Assembly: GCA_030407315.1 (NCBI GenBank)
Contig: JALQPE010000790.1
Coordinates: 1 to 64,000, forward strand
Reading direction: 5' to 3'
From: Asparagopsis taxiformis
Lineage: Eukaryota; Rhodophyta; Florideophyceae; Bonnemaisoniales; Bonnemaisoniaceae
DNA length: 64,000 nt
Shown: positions 45,180-57,997 of the stretch, one piece after another
Layout of the letters: every line of letters starts with the position of its first letter
Numbering within the stretch: the stretch's first letter is position 1
Notes under the pieces: generated by a model
What the model saw: only the letters and a program-made list of their open reading frames with translations
The model's database searches: none
Told to the model about the DNA's origin: nothing
Translations under genes and position numbers: made by a program

Positions 45180-47700
45180 AGTGTTCCAGGACAATTTTTC
45201 ATTGCACTCTGGAAAAAAACAGCACAAAAACTATCTCAGAACAGTACACAGTACGGCAAGAATGGTCATCTTACTGTTCCACTCGGAAATCCAGTCTTTT
45301 GAGAACTGTGCATATTATTCTACAGAAAAATGTATTGTTCTACAGAAAAACTGTAAAAAAGTCCTGGATTTGGGCCAAAGCGGATTATGATGTACCCAGA
45401 ACGATACAATCTATTTTCTACAGGGAATGGTACCATCCCACAGAACAGTTTACAATATCCCAAAGTTTTGAATCTATGTACCCTGTTAACAGTAAATTTT
45501 ATCGTGCCGTTCACAGGGTACAGTGATTCAAAACAAATAGAATTATAAGATAGGCCGCCTAGCACTAGACCGAAGATGTGCCAGGAGATGGTCAACTGAA
45601 TGGATATCATCTATCAGTAGTTTTGCAACAAACTTTATATCCATTAGATCCGTTTGTAGTCGGCTCACCAACTGAGGACTGAGATTTTCGCAGAAGTACT
45701 GACAGATGTTATGGTTGGATGTTGGATGTAAGATATTGAACTTGTATCATGCGATGGATGTGCAATCATGTCTCGTTTCCATTATTATTATCCACGGTCA
45801 AACCTCAGACGATGACATAGACGTATGCCAGATTGAGTCCGTTTAGATCGATGTTAATAGTGTAATGTGATGAGTGAGGCCCCATCTACAAAACAACTTT
45901 TTGCCTTCGAGCGCATCGCCAAGCAGAATGGTATCGGATGCCTCTCGGCAATTGGCGTAGGAAAAAAGTATATTATAATATTGGATCCAATCATAACTAT
46001 CCATATTTTTCTGTTCATTGAGCAAGGAAGAGATTGTGATAACACAGGTGACCTGTACAGGGCCGTTACAAGCTGTAGCTGCAGGAGGGAGGGTGCTGAA
46101 CAGGTATTCACCGGTCATACAACCGGTAACATCAGCTATGGTAGGTTTCACAACCAATGACAGAATCACTGGAAGATAAGGTTTTGTAACACTCTTCAAC
46201 TAGTATACAACTAGTGACCTCACGAGCTGAATTTAGCTGTAACCTTTAGGTTAAAAAACCAGTGACAGCACGAGCGAATGATCGTAGAACCAGCCACCAA
46301 ACCAAAGTCAAAACTAATTACAAAAATTGATGTACCGCTTGTCAGCGGTCGTAGTATCCAGAATTGTCTACTTCCTGCTAATAAGTGCATATACTCGACA
46401 ATTTCAGCATAGTAGCATGGAGATGATTTGCAATGGTCAGAATGGGCAAATCTTCATGTTCACTCTGTGAACGAAGAAGTATGAATCGGTGATGCGTCAG
46501 AGACTTTACTGCACGAGTTGGTGCCGAATTCGGCACCCAGTATTAATATTAATACTAATAGTAATAATACTAGCGAGTATGGAGAATTAAGCTACAGTGT
46601 TCCTACACTGTTCCCGTTCGTGGAAATACCACACGACAATTGCCGGGTTCTAGGCAACTCAAGTTTTTCCTGGTCATGCGCTGAAGGATTTTCTAGGCTG
46701 GAAAGGAAAGAAATCTGTATCATGGGAGCATAATGAAAGCCGTAAGGCAGGTCAGATATCACTAACAGACATGCTGCAATGGGCCAGGACATTCGTATGC
46801 ATATCGTATATCGAATTCTAGAGAAGTTCTGAAGAGGACGGGGAGAATTATACCATGGTTGCATGGTTCGAAGTCATAATAGCTTCTCCTAGCGAGGGCG
46901 AAAACAAACGGTAGTCTAGAAAGGTCTGTGCCGCGAAGGAGAGATCTGAGTAAGCGTATGTACGAATTTTCCGTATCCTCTATGTCTCTGAAACTGTCCA
47001 GCTTTGAACAGTCGGAGGCTATCGGAGGCTGCAGTAAAGGATATGGAATTGCACATGTCTGAGTATGATGGGAAAAAGATGCTAAACTTATCTGTATCGA
47101 TTGGTGGCAACTGAGTCTGGGAGAATGCAGGATGGAATCCTGCTGCTGGACAGATGGAATGCACAGATCTCGCAATCATTTCAAGTTCCTGAACTGTGCT
47201 GTCGGTGCTGACGGATATGAGACCTGTGGTAACTATGTCAATACCGAGATCAGAGTAGGGATTTCTCCCCTAGGCAATGGCTGTTCCCGGTTCTGTGCTA
47301 GTTTACATCTTAAATAACCAAACATGCGATGCAGGACACAGGACTGAAAGACCCTTAGTCCAGAACTGAGGAAGTAATGCTTTCTTCTTATACGCTGTGG
47401 GTCGAAGATGATTGGCATCTCGAAAGGTATTCACAAAGTCTACAACACAGATGAGTACGGCGCACTAGAACAGAGTGCTGCAGACAAGTGGGGGTTTTTC
47501 CAAGAGGAAAATCCAAAACAAGCCTTGTCACCGGTTATGCAACCAGTGCTGGGTCCAACCCTAAATGAAAATTGCCTCTCAAAATTTTGCTGGTACCATA
47601 AGCTCTTCTGGTGGGTGCAATAGCCGCGAGAAACCTTGCCAGGATCCCCATGTATATCATATTCGAGACCCGATCACATAATCAAACTGTGCTAAGTCAT
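45180..47700. other. No supported gene; short frames and palindromes
   Basis: Short protein-like frames occur on plus at 45867-46160 and 47408-47623, without motifs. Two unrelated perfect 18-bp palindromes lie side by side at 46520-46537 (GGTGCCGAATTCGGCACC) and 46539-46556 (AGTATTAATATTAATACT). Confidence 0.4.
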
Positions 47701-47703
47701 TTC

Positions 47704-48963
47704 TGTGGAACGATAGTTCGTTGGACGTAGTAGCTGGTACGAGCCAGTGGACACGCTGTCCTTAACGAAACGAAGCAACAGTGCCACCCGCTGGTGTTTG
47801 ACTGTATTGTTAGAACGGTAAAAGGTAGAGTGGTTAGCGAGTAGACACGAGCGTCACGACGCAACAATCCACGCGAGGATTACGTTCGGTAAACGAGGTG
47901 GCACGTCACCGGAGGCGCTCTCAACCAAGCCCGTAGGCACTACACGCAATCAGCCTCACGTGCGGCGATGGGTAGGGAGTACGAGCTCGACGGAGACGAA
48001 GCCTCGCTAGACAAAACGTAAACGTAAACGTAGAAGTCAGTCATAGACTAGAGCCGTTGCTCGTTCGATTATTGTCCCCTTTCCCTCCCGGCACGATGCC
48101 AATACCTATATAGCTACGATGGCATCGCTTTACAGTGTAAACACTTCTCGTAACGACCCCGAATGGGAAAGGACCTTGTGGGTCGCACGTAGGGACCCGT
48201 TGGTCCGTTGGCCGTTGCCAGTACGTTCGTTGCACACGTGTGCCGGTTGCGCGCGCGCATGCGCCAGCAATGTTCGTGCATTGCTGTCGCCGGTGGTGTC
48301 CGCCGAAATTCGAATTCCGCGGAAGTCGTAAATATTTGCAATTTCGGAATTGCCACGTATACTACACAGCCCCAACCCCACAGGTGGACGTCCCGGCCAC
48401 GCGAGGCCCGTCAGGACGCGCCTGAGACACGGGGCCGTGGCGCCTTTTCGGGTACAACTGCGGACGTGGCAGTTGTCCCGAAAAATCTCGCTTAAACGTA
48501 CGCGGCCCGGTTGGCTGATCGAATCGCCACGGCGCCGGAGCGCGCGCGTGCGCTCCGGCTCTTTCGTAACCATCGAGGCCCGCCCGTTGGCATCGTTCGT
48601 CAAATTCCTCGCTTAGGCGTTTCCCTGCAACGAATGCAGTGTCCAATTCCACCACGCGGATGTGCTTCAATTCAGCGCGATACGTGCGTAGGCCGCGGCC
48701 CTTTTGTGAATCTGCCAGCGGGCATTACGACAGCGGTCGTCCGAAGGTTATTTAAGCCGCGGCTTAACGTGATAGCGATCGTCGCTCACCCTTCCTCTCA
48801 CCATCGTCATCCAGGCCGTTGCCTTTCCGTTCTTCCTTACCTCTTTCCCCCGCTGGGTACTACCATTTCTGTTCCTTTCGTTCTCTTGTTCCGTTTCGCC
48901 CGCGTGGCTCTCGTTTTCGTGCTCGTTCCACTGTTCGTCTTCGTGGCGTACGAACTGACCACG
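47704..48963 (+). promoter_or_regulatory. GC-rich upstream region of the split ORF, possible LTR/promoter
   Basis: Composition changes sharply from AT-rich to GC-rich near 47700, at a TGTGGAACG start. A TATA-like TATATA lies at 48107-48112. The frame of the downstream gene is open up to 48511, but that part reads like non-coding translation. An LTR is possible; the other end is not in the window. Confidence 0.3.
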
Positions 48964-50032
48964 ATGGTCACTACGCGTAGCACCGATACCCACACTCCGC
49001 GGCCCGCCGGCTCTGCTGGAGGTGGAGCGAGGAAACCTTCGCAGGGCGCTCCCTCCCTCGTCGGGGCCGGTGCGCCGCCAGCGACGGAAGCGTCCGTCGC
49101 GCCCGCCCCATCCGTTAGGGCGGGCCAAGCCGTTGCTTCGCAGGCCGTCGCCTCGTCGTCTCGCCCGATGGCTCCGTCTCGCCTGGTGGCTCCCGTGACG
49201 CCTGCCGAGGCTGCTAGGGCCGATGCCCCACGTGATGATGACGCAACAGCGTCCGACTTGGGGAATTCGTCACCCATCATTCCAGATGTCGCGGCCCCGT
49301 CGAGGGGTGTAGCCGCGATGGCAGCGGCCGCTCGTTCGCGTCGTGCTGGGGCGGCGGCCCGCACGGGCGTGCCTCGTCGTGACGGCTCGCCCCGTTTCCC
49401 TCGCCAGGATCCCTCGCCGGAGAGTGGTGACCCCGCTGGGACAGTCGGCACCGCTTCACGTGACGGTGTGGCGCTCAACGTAGGCGTCCTGACCCACGCG
49501 TGGGCTGCGTTGCCTCGCGTGGCTATCACGGATGACGATCTCGCCACGTTGGCCAAAGATCGTCTAGACGCCCGCGCGGTCGTCGACTATATGCGTTCCG
49601 CCGAGGATACGTGGGGGCGGGCAGCCGGGCGTCGTTTCGCCAACGGGCCACCGGGATCGGAACGTTACCAGATCCCGGCGTCGATACGTTGCGACCGCTC
49701 GTGGTTGCGTGACGTCAACGACGCGATCTACGTCGATCGGATGGACGCGTTCTTGTGGACGGGAACGCCCGAGGAACCGCCGTTCATCTCGGTGGCGTCC
49801 GTCTTCGTGTGTCCGCGGACACTTTCCGAAAGGCAACGTGCCGAATGGAAGACTGATCTTTCGTTGAGCGTCATCTCCAAGAGCGTAGTGTCGTACGACG
49901 ACCATTTCGCGCTCCGTCACGTGAACGAGGACGATTACCGCGTGTCGCACGCGTCGGCTCCATGGGTCGTCCCGAGCGAGCTCTACTTCCCGCCGTTGCC
50001 GGAAGTAGTGGAGGAGTTTCCGTACCCCCGTG
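48964..50032 (+). pseudogene. N-terminal half of a long ORF split by transposon copy B
   Basis: About 356 residues from the Met at 48964 (MVTTRSTDTHTP). The first 190 residues are Ala/Pro/Ser/Arg-rich and disordered. The rest (ITDDDLATLAKDRL onward) is a folded-looking region with VVDYMRSAEDTWGRAAGRRF and YFPPLPEVVEEFPYPR. The gene sequence ends at 50032; the frame then runs 44 bases into transposon DNA and stops at 50076. The partner half begins at 62131. No family is recognised. The disordered start and basic Gly/Arg/Tyr-rich end in the second half recall Gag-like or viral structural proteins, but this is only an impression. Confidence 0.65.
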
Positions 50033-50330
50033 CGTCTGTGTTCTCGGAAATGGACGCGGACGTCCACAACCTCTAGTACACCTAGTATTACTAGGCGGAC
50101 GTCCATGTTCTCCAGTATTTTTGGATGTCCGCCTAGATCCGGACGTCCATGCGGTCTAGTACGTCTAGTATTACTAGGACGACATTCATTGTTTCTAGTA
50201 CCACGGATGTCCCCCTCGGGATGGACTTCCGCCATGTCTATGTCAACCTAGGACGGGCGCCGGTTCAGAAATTCAAAAATTTCGACCCCAGAAATTTCTG
50301 CCGCCTTGCTCGACATGGATGTCCGCATCC
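50033..50330 (+). repeat. Left terminal and subterminal repeats of copy B
   Basis: After the terminal repeat come degenerate units with TCTAGTAC, CTAGTATTACTAG and GGACGTCC or GGATGTCC (near 50093, 50128, 50142, 50208 and 50317). They are the inverted, diverged counterpart of the right 43-bp repeats. Confidence 0.75.
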
Positions 50331-50379
50331 ATCACGGCGACCACTCTATTTTTCCTTGTCGGTCGACTCCAATTTTGTC

Positions 50380-51480
50380 TTTAATTTTTTCATCCTCTCG
50401 CTCACACCCCCTTCCATTTGGTGCTCACCTCCCCCGTACTGTACCTCAAACACCCCCAATACCACTCTAGAACGCATTTTCAGCTACCTATCCCCGCTTC
50501 CACGGTGCACACCTCCATTCCATACCTACTTTTCTGCTCTACCGTACAGATTTCTTATAACCAGTCCTCATACTACCTCAGAATAGGGAAAAACATCCCC
50601 TATCCCCTCGACCATGCTCTCCCCCATCACCTTTGCAACGTATTGTTCTTCAATACCCTCTCTCCTCTACCTTCAACCCCTCTCCTTCGCCCTCTCCACA
50701 AACTTCCCCTGCAGCTTACTCTTCGACCTGCTCCACCCCTCCCTCCCTCACCTGCTCCATGCCCCCACGCCATCCGCATCTTCGATACCGTATACACCAC
50801 CACCACCACCACCGGCCCACGCTCCCGCTCCCCCGCCGTCTCCCCAGAAACCTCCCCGCTCTGAAACACATATCAACCCCCCACTTCGCACCCATCCTCC
50901 CACTCCCCTCCCTCCCCAAATACAATAACCCTCTTCTTCCCCATCACATCCCCACTCACCACAGCCAGAACAGACGCCACCCCCCTTCCCACCTCTTTCT
51001 CCTCACTTTCCTAAAACCCCCTCCTCTCGGGGCCTTCAACCGCACCCTCCTACGGTCCCACCTAAACACCTCCTCCGCCCTCACTACCCCAACACCCCGC
51101 AGCGTCTCCCCAATCCCCATAATATGCTTGTCGGCACTCCTCTCCGAATCACACTCCAATCTAAACCCGCACTCCGTACATTTCCACTTCCCCCTGTACC
51201 ATCCCATCCCAAGATTCCATCCACCCCCCACAGAACACATCCTCATACCACAGAAGAATTTTCTTCCTCTCATACCTCATCCTTAAAACCTCCATCTCTT
51301 CCATGTAAATTTCGATGTAAATATTTTCTCCACTATGCAAACTCATACATGTATGAGCGTATGCCTTTCCGCTTCGTCAACCCTGAATATTTGTATTCAT
51401 GTATTCATAAAATGGAGCCACCCACATCCCTATCCCGTTCTGCAAGCTTTACAAACCACCAGACGCATACTCCACAACTA
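50380..51480. other. Pyrimidine-rich stretch of copy B, no supported gene
   Basis: Strong C/T bias produces long overlapping frames. One minus-strand piece (51205-51110, KWKCTECGFRLECDSE) has a zinc-finger-like Cys pair and might be a coding remnant. Confidence 0.35.
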
Positions 51481-51879
51481 TACAACAAACACTACTCGCT
51501 ATTTCAGACGACGCGGTACACAAGTAGCGTAGTCTCAACCTTCCGTGACGCCTTCCCTGATGCGTACAAGTGCGAAACACGTCTAGACGTATATCACAAG
51601 TGAGCGCGGGAATTTTCGGCACAGGAGATGCTGGGCCACCAAATTGATTTTTCGGAAATTTTAGAATTTCTGGGCTGGCCAGCAATGCAATCGAGCTGGA
51701 CATCCACCGGACGTCCATTTCAGGTTGATCGTGAGAGAGTAGGGCGGGACCATGATGAAACAAGGACCAAGACCTGTCCCTGACGTGTTGAGCCTGAAAT
51801 CGACCCTTCGTAAGACGCGATTTTGGCTTACAGTTAGTGCTTACAGAAGCCAGTGATGACCCCGGTCGGGGCAGCAGCC

Positions 51880-52112
51880 GGTTCCTGGGGCCGTTGTGGC
51901 CAAATTAGACACCTTGATTTGAATTGAAATTTGGGCTATTCTCAAAAACATGCACATGTGAACATGTTTTTGAGATGGGGGTCTGCCGTACGGCACAATC
52001 GACCCGCCCAAATCGATGATTTTTCACAATTTTTTTCTGCCCGAAATTTTAGAATTTCTGGGCTCGCCAGCAATGCAATTGAGCCGGACATCCACCAGAC
52101 GTCCATTCTGGG
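51880..52112 (-). repeat. R repeat copy
   Basis: Full core: GTACGGCAC-type palindrome, CATGTTTTTGAG stem and GGACGTCC-type end. Confidence 0.9.
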
Positions 52113-52380
52113 TTGTTCGTATGCTGCTCACATCTACGCATTACAGCAACCACGCAGGCGGGCCCACTGCTCATACAAAGTGCACGGAATATGAGTAACG
52201 TGATGTGTGAGTGTTGTTTGTCGTGAGGATGTAAGGTGGGACCATGATGAAACAGGGAAAAAGATGTCTCCCTAGCATAACTTGGGCTTGAAGCCTGGAA
52301 TCGACCCTTCGTAAGACGCGATTTTGGCTTACAGTTAGTGCTTACCGAAGCCAGTGACGGCCCCGGTCGGGGCGGCAGCC

Positions 52381-52612
52381 GGTTCCTGGGGCCGTTGTGG
52401 CCAAATTAGACACCTTGATTTGAATTGAAATTTGGGCTATTCTCAAAAACATGCACATGTGAACATGTTTTTGAGATGGGGGTCTGCCGTACGGCACAAT
52501 CGACCCGCCCAAATCGATGATTTTTCACAATTTTTTTCTGCCCGAAATTTTAGAATTTCTGGGCTCGCCAGCAATGCAATTGAGCCGGACATCCACCAGA
52601 CGTCCATTCTGG
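52381..52612 (-). repeat. R repeat copy
   Basis: Nearly identical to the copy 501 bp upstream, as part of the tandem array. Confidence 0.9.
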
Positions 52613-52874
52613 GTTGTTCGTATGCTGCTCACATCTACGCATTACAGCAACCACGCAGGCGGGCCCACTGCTCATACGAAGTGCACGTAGCATGTGCAGC
52701 ATGATGGATGAGCAGTGTTTGTCGTGAGAAAGTGGGGTGGGAGCATGTCGAAACAAGGACCAAAACTTCGCCCTGGCGTATTGAGCCTGAGCCTGGAATC
52801 GACCCTTCGTGAGATGTGGCTTTGCTTACAGTTGGTGCTTACAGAAGCCAGTGACGGCCCCGGCCGGGGCAGCA

Positions 52875-53108
52875 GCCGGTTCCTGGGGCCGTTGTGGCCA
52901 AATTAGACACCTTGATTTGAATTGAAATTTGGGCTATTCTCAAAAACATGCACATGTGAACATGTTTTTGAGATGGGGGTGTGCCGTACGGCACTTTCGA
53001 CCGCCCAAATCGATATAATTTTGCAATTTTTTTCTGACTGAAATTTTAGAATTTCTGGGCTCGCCAGCAATGCAATTGAGCTGGACATTCACCGGACGTC
53101 CATTTCAG
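52875..53108 (-). repeat. R repeat copy
   Basis: Third array copy; differs by GTGTGCCGTACGGCACTTTC in the palindrome region. A diverged partial copy follows at 53150-53230. Confidence 0.9.
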
Positions 53109-53455
53109 GTTGGTCGAGTATTGCACATGGATACAGTTTTGCAGCTATTTCTCAGCCCAACATTTTAGAATTTCAGGGCTGACCAGCAATGTAACCGAGC
53201 CGGACTTCTACTGGACGTCCATTTCAAGTTAGGCTAGTGCTGCACATTTGCTCGCATCGCAGCAACTAAGCAAGTGTTGACAGCACCGAGATGCCATGCA
53301 GACAAGGGAGAATCGGCTGCAAACGGCTTCCCTGGTCGGCGGCTGGATGTCTGGATGTGAATGGCTGCAAGCATGGAAATCTTGCTACCGCACAGCGCAT
53401 ACACACTGCAGCAGCACATCACTGACGCATGCGAAAGTTGGGTGCTGCAGTGCGT

Positions 53456-53690
53456 GGTTGTTTGTGTGTTTGTGTGTTTGTGTGTTTGTGTGTTTTGTGT
53501 TTGTGTGTTGTGTGTTTGTGTTTGTGTGTTTGTGTGTGTTTGTGTGTTTGTGTGTGTGTGTGTGTTTGTGTGTTTGTGTGTTTGTGTTGTGTGTTTGTGT
53601 GTTGTGTGTTTGTGTGTTGTGTTTGTGTGTTTGTGTGTTTGTGTGTGTTTGTGTGTTTGTGTCTTTGTGTCTTTGTGTGTGTATGACGAA
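53456..53690 (+). repeat. TG-rich microsatellite (TGTGTTTG)n
   Basis: About 230 bp of TGTGTTTG-like repeats. The mirrored site at 57617-57648 has only about 30 bp, so the tract expanded or shrank after the arms formed. Cys/Val or Thr/His-rich frames across it are artefacts. Confidence 0.95.
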
Positions 53691-54127
53691 CCTTGTGGTA
53701 TCCCTAGGCGTGCACTGGTACAAAAAGTTTGGACTGCCCCATCGGTCGTACTTTGGCGCATTTACATGCATCGGAGAACGACCAAGGAGGTAGAGCAGCA
53801 ATCACTGTTGGCTGAGCGTCCAAACTGGAGGGCTTGGGGCAATGGTTCTATAGCAGTCATTTATAGGACGCCCACCGTTGATGACTGAGATCCACGGTGG
53901 GTTTAGTATTCATGGTGTTGTCCTGCATTGGCGGACGTCGAAGACGAGTACTTCCAGTGAGCGTCCAAGGTGAACAGCTCAGCAGAGGATTATGATGTGG
54001 ATGTGAAGGCATGGATGAGGCCAGCAGGAACGTTTCTGCAAGATGGGCGTGAGTGGGTAAGTGAGCGGGGAGGGGCCGCTCGGGGCGCTTGGTAGCTTCT
54101 GGGGCCGTTGTGGCCAAATTAGAATCA

Positions 54128-54345
54128 AGCCTATGTCCGGCAGACGTCCTGAATTGCTTTATTTTTTGGGCTATTCTCAAAAACATGCACATGTGAACAT
54201 GTTTTTGAGATGGGGGTGTGCCGTACGGCACTTTCGACCGCCCAAATCGATGTATTTTTGCATTTTTTTTCTGACTGAAATTTTAGAATTTCTGGGCTCG
54301 CCAGCAATGCAATTGCGCTGGTCATTCACCGGACGTCTATATGCG
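54128..54345 (-). repeat. R repeat copy at inner end of left arm
   Basis: Complete unit with both ends (CCTATGTCCGG and GGACGTC) and mirrored by 56962-57172. Confidence 0.9.
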
Positions 54346-56945
54346 CTCAAGCGATTGCTGTCTGCTTCAAATACCTGATACATTATTGCCCCACACGACA
54401 TAAAGTCCCCCAACATGCGACGCCCATCAAACATAAACATTTTCATGCTCTTACTACATTCTAGTCGCACACATACATCCATCTTCAAACAAAAAATGTC
54501 ATTTAAACACCACCAGTCCCGCTTCATCGTACGCCAATACCGCCCAGTCGCCCAGCAGACAAGCTAGCCGTGCAGAAAATAAGCACTGCCATCTACGACG
54601 GAAACGACTGGATCTCATCATCGCTCTCAGCATTTCCAACAAGCCCAACATGTTTCCCTACGTCACCCTGCAAAACGATACCATTGTATACTTCTGCATT
54701 CTCCGTCAATTGCATTCATTCAATCTGCGCAATGAATTCTTCAATCTCGAAACCGGCCGGGTTTTCTGCCCATCCTGCAATAAGGGCATTGGAGAAAGTT
54801 CTCTAGCAATGGCCACTAAAGCCTTGATGCAACTACACGGTGCTGATTGCTTCTATCGCTTCCTCAAATCTGTCGACATTTACAACATACCATCCATCCG
54901 ACACATTTCCAAACTAAACTAGACTGTTCATTGACAAACTCGTGTGTAGCCCCATTTAGACCACTCACCACTGGTATCTGCTGAGTCACCGCGCACTGCC
55001 CTGGTGCTCCCTCCTGAATTCGCTTGGGCTGTCTCAATACATTCCGTACTATGCCTATGAAGCAGTCCCGTTATGGATCAGCGTTCTGCGTGTTCAGCAC
55101 ATCATCCCCACGTTACCAGAGCTGCAATTTCTCAGCGGTACGGGTATCATCAATCCTTAGCACAGATGTGATACAGCAGCCGATGCAGGTCAATTTCTAG
55201 ACTCGTAATTTTGCACTCAAGAAGGGAGATCGGTATGGAAATTGTCCAGGCATAACAAACCGCCTGTCCTGCTCTCCTGCAGAGCAAGCTCCATCGATCC
55301 AGTCGATCAGGAACCTGACGACATGTAGTCGGCGTTCGTTCCGGACGCGGAAAGGGCAAATTTTTGTGTGGCGTTTGCAGATTCAGTCGCAACGGGAAGC
55401 GATGAAACTTTCCGCATGGCGTTTGACTGCGGTTTATCTGAGACAGACATCGAGCGATCGGTGTTTCTGTCCAGATGAAGCTGGAGATCAATGCCGTATT
55501 TGAGCTGATAATTGGAGCAAAGATTTGAAACAAATTTTCTGTGCAAATTTACGACACGACACGGCGGAGGGTGGATAACTCAACGTTAGATGTTATTGGT
55601 TGAGCCAACATTACAAGACCGTACCGACGACACGCGCAATCATTGATTTTTCGCTCATTGCTTAGAGAGCAAAACTGTCCAATGGTCGTATCAAGTTAGA
55701 CCAGCACATATTTCCGCAACATCTTGGTGGAACGAAGTCGGTGCTCACGAAAGCCTGAGAGCTGCCTTGAGTCGAGGATTTTGTACGCCGCCTTATCTGT
55801 GGTAGTTTCATACTGCGTTGTTTCACCGTTGGACTTGTGCCACGCACACTTGGATCTCTCTCCATACGTACGTGTAGATAAGATGTGAATTGAGCTACAA
55901 TAGCATACCAAACTGGAAACCAGTATCTACATGCTTTGTGAGAATATAATGCCTCTTCCTCGAGAAAAGGCCTCCTTCGGAATACTAGATTTCATTCAAC
56001 CATATCCATCCATCTCCCATCGCTTCAGCATGAAATCATCACCATTCCATCCATCACAACGTTCGTCTCTATCCAAACACTACTCTCCACACATCTCCCC
56101 GATCTTTCAGTCCGACCGTACCCGGCGGCGGCCGAGAGAAACGTACTGGCCATTGTTAAAAGTATCTACGACGGCAATGAGCGCATATATTAAATCATTC
56201 TCTATGTGCACACAGACCCTGATTGCCTCTCGTTTGTGGCAGAAATGAAACAAACACAAAGACTGCAACTCGTCCATGCGAGAAGCAAAAGCTACAGATT
56301 TTTAGCAAGTATCGATAGCTACAAAGAACCACTGCAACGTTTATTCTAGACTTGTATACATTTTCATTAGCACTTACATTACCATACACGAATAGTATTG
56401 CATTAAAGATTTTTATGAGAATGACAGGGGTCAGCGGCCGGGTTCCCTCCAGCTCAGCTTGGCTCAGCTCCGGATGCAGATGTGGTGAAGGGAAGAGAGA
56501 AAAGTCAGATATTCTACCATGATCTGATTTGATTTGCAATCTGAGAACTTCTTGACTCCCAAAAGGTGTAAACAGTATCCCTGCATATTGGCATCGACCA
56601 AAAGAACTGCAGCACTAACTCAATTTTCATTGCAGAGATCAGCACAACGTATTCGTCTTGAGTGTCACAAGTTGCAATTAGATGGCGCTGACTCGAAGCT
56701 AGGAGAGTTGGTAGTTGTGCCGAGTCGGCGTCTTCGGTTTGATCGCTCGTGTAAATATCCAAGCAAAATGGCAGGCAAGGAGATACAAAGCCACGCAACA
56801 ATCAAGCTTACCACATTCCCCAGCCAGAATCACCATAGAAATCCTTGCAGTCTGCATCACACAGATCATCTTACGCAGTGCGTGCTGCCCAGGTCGTTAT
56901 TCGGCCCTATCCAGAAACACTTTCAGGCCTAGTGCAACCAGTAGA
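54346..56945. other. Central spacer of the fold-back
   Basis: Unique DNA between the arms. Besides the frame at 54650 it holds only short frames; that at 55150-55533 (minus) shows no motif. Confidence 0.5.
54650..54922 (+). CDS. Small ORF with CPSC motif, unknown
   Basis: 90 residues, MFPYVTLQNDTIVYF to the end, open also upstream of the Met to about 54590. It has a GRVFCPSCNKGIG segment that could be half of a metal-binding site, followed by a helical stretch (LAMATKALMQLHGADCFYRF). Composition is protein-like, unlike the neighbouring frames. It is the best candidate for cargo of copy B but may be a fragment. Confidence 0.3.
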   Translation: MFPYVTLQNDTIVYFCILRQLHSFNLRNEFFNLETGRVFCPSCNKGIGESSLAMATKALMQLHGADCFYRFLKSVDIYNIPSIRHISKLN

Positions 56946-56961
56946 TCTGAAATGGAAATGG

Positions 56962-57172
56962 ACGTCCGGTGAATGACCAGCGCAATTGCATTGCTGGCGA
57001 GCCCAGAAATTCTAAAATTTCAGTCAGAAAAAAAATGCAAAAATACATCGATTTGGGCGGTCGAAAGTGCCGTACGGCACACCCCCATCTCAAAAACATG
57101 TTCACATGTGCATGTTTTTGAGAATAGCCCAAAAAATAAAGCAATTCAGGACGTCCGCCGGACATAGGCTTG
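56962..57172 (+). repeat. R repeat copy at inner end of right arm
   Basis: Complete unit, mirror of 54128-54345; starts GGACGTCCGGTGAATGACC and ends CCGGACATAGG. Confidence 0.9.
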
Positions 57173-57997
57173 ATTCTAATTTGGCCACAACGGCCCCAGA
57201 AGCTACCAAGCGCCCCGAGCGGCCCCTCCCCGCTCACTTACCCACTCACGCCCATCTTGCAGAAACGTTCCTGCTGGCCTCATCCATGCCTTCACATCCA
57301 CATCATAATCCTCTGCTGAGCTGTTCACCTTGGACGCTCACTGGAAGTACTCGTCTTCGACGTCCGCCAATGCAGGACAACACCATGAATACTAAACCCA
57401 CCGTGGATCTCAGTCATCAACGGTGGGCGTCCTATAAATGACTGCTATAGAACCATTGCCCCAAGCCCTCCAGTTTGGACGCTCAGCCAACAGCGATTGC
57501 TGCTCTACCTCCTTGGTCGTTCTCCGATGCATGTAAATGCGCCAAAGTACGACCGATGGGGCAGTCCAAACTTTTTGAACCAGTGCACGCCTAGGGATAC
57601 CACAAGGTTCGTCATACACACACAAACACACAAACACACAAACAACCACGCACTGCAGCACCCAACTTTCGCATGCGTCAGTGATGTGCTGCTGCAGTGT
57701 GTATGCGCTGTGCGGTAGCAAGATTTCCATGCTTGCAGCCATTCACATCCAGACATCCAGCCGCCGACCAGGGAAGCCGTTTGCAGCCGATTCCCCCTTG
57801 TCTGCATGGCATCTCGGTGCTGTCAACACTTGCTTAGTTGCTGCGATGCGAGCAAATGTGCAGCACTAGCCTAACTTGAAATGGACGTCCAGTGGAAGTC
57901 CGGCTCGGTTACATTGCTGGTCAGCCCTGAAATTCTAAAATGTTGGGCTGAGAAATAGCTGCAAAACTGTATCCATGTGCAATACTCGACCAACCTG

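Larger units (their letters stand above)
51480..54345 (+). repeat. Left arm of large fold-back in copy B
   Basis: Inverted copy of 56946-59125. It contains three units of about 500 bp in tandem (anchor CTCAAAAACATG at 51941, 52442 and 52939), each with an R repeat. These are followed by a unique part, a TG-rich microsatellite and one more R copy. The outer end (ACTCGCTATTTCAGACGACG near 51489) matches near 59105 inverted. Confidence 0.9.

Noticed and set aside
50418..51290. Pro/His/Ser-rich frames
   Set aside because: They reflect C/T-rich composition, and all three frames are open for long stretches.
51931..52704. Repeated peptide beginning MGYSQKHAHVNMF at several sites
   Set aside because: It is the translation of the R repeat hairpin; frames differ in length and continue into unrelated sequence.
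53361..53888. Long Cys/Val-rich and Thr/His-rich open frames
   Set aside because: They translate a TG microsatellite and exist on both strands.
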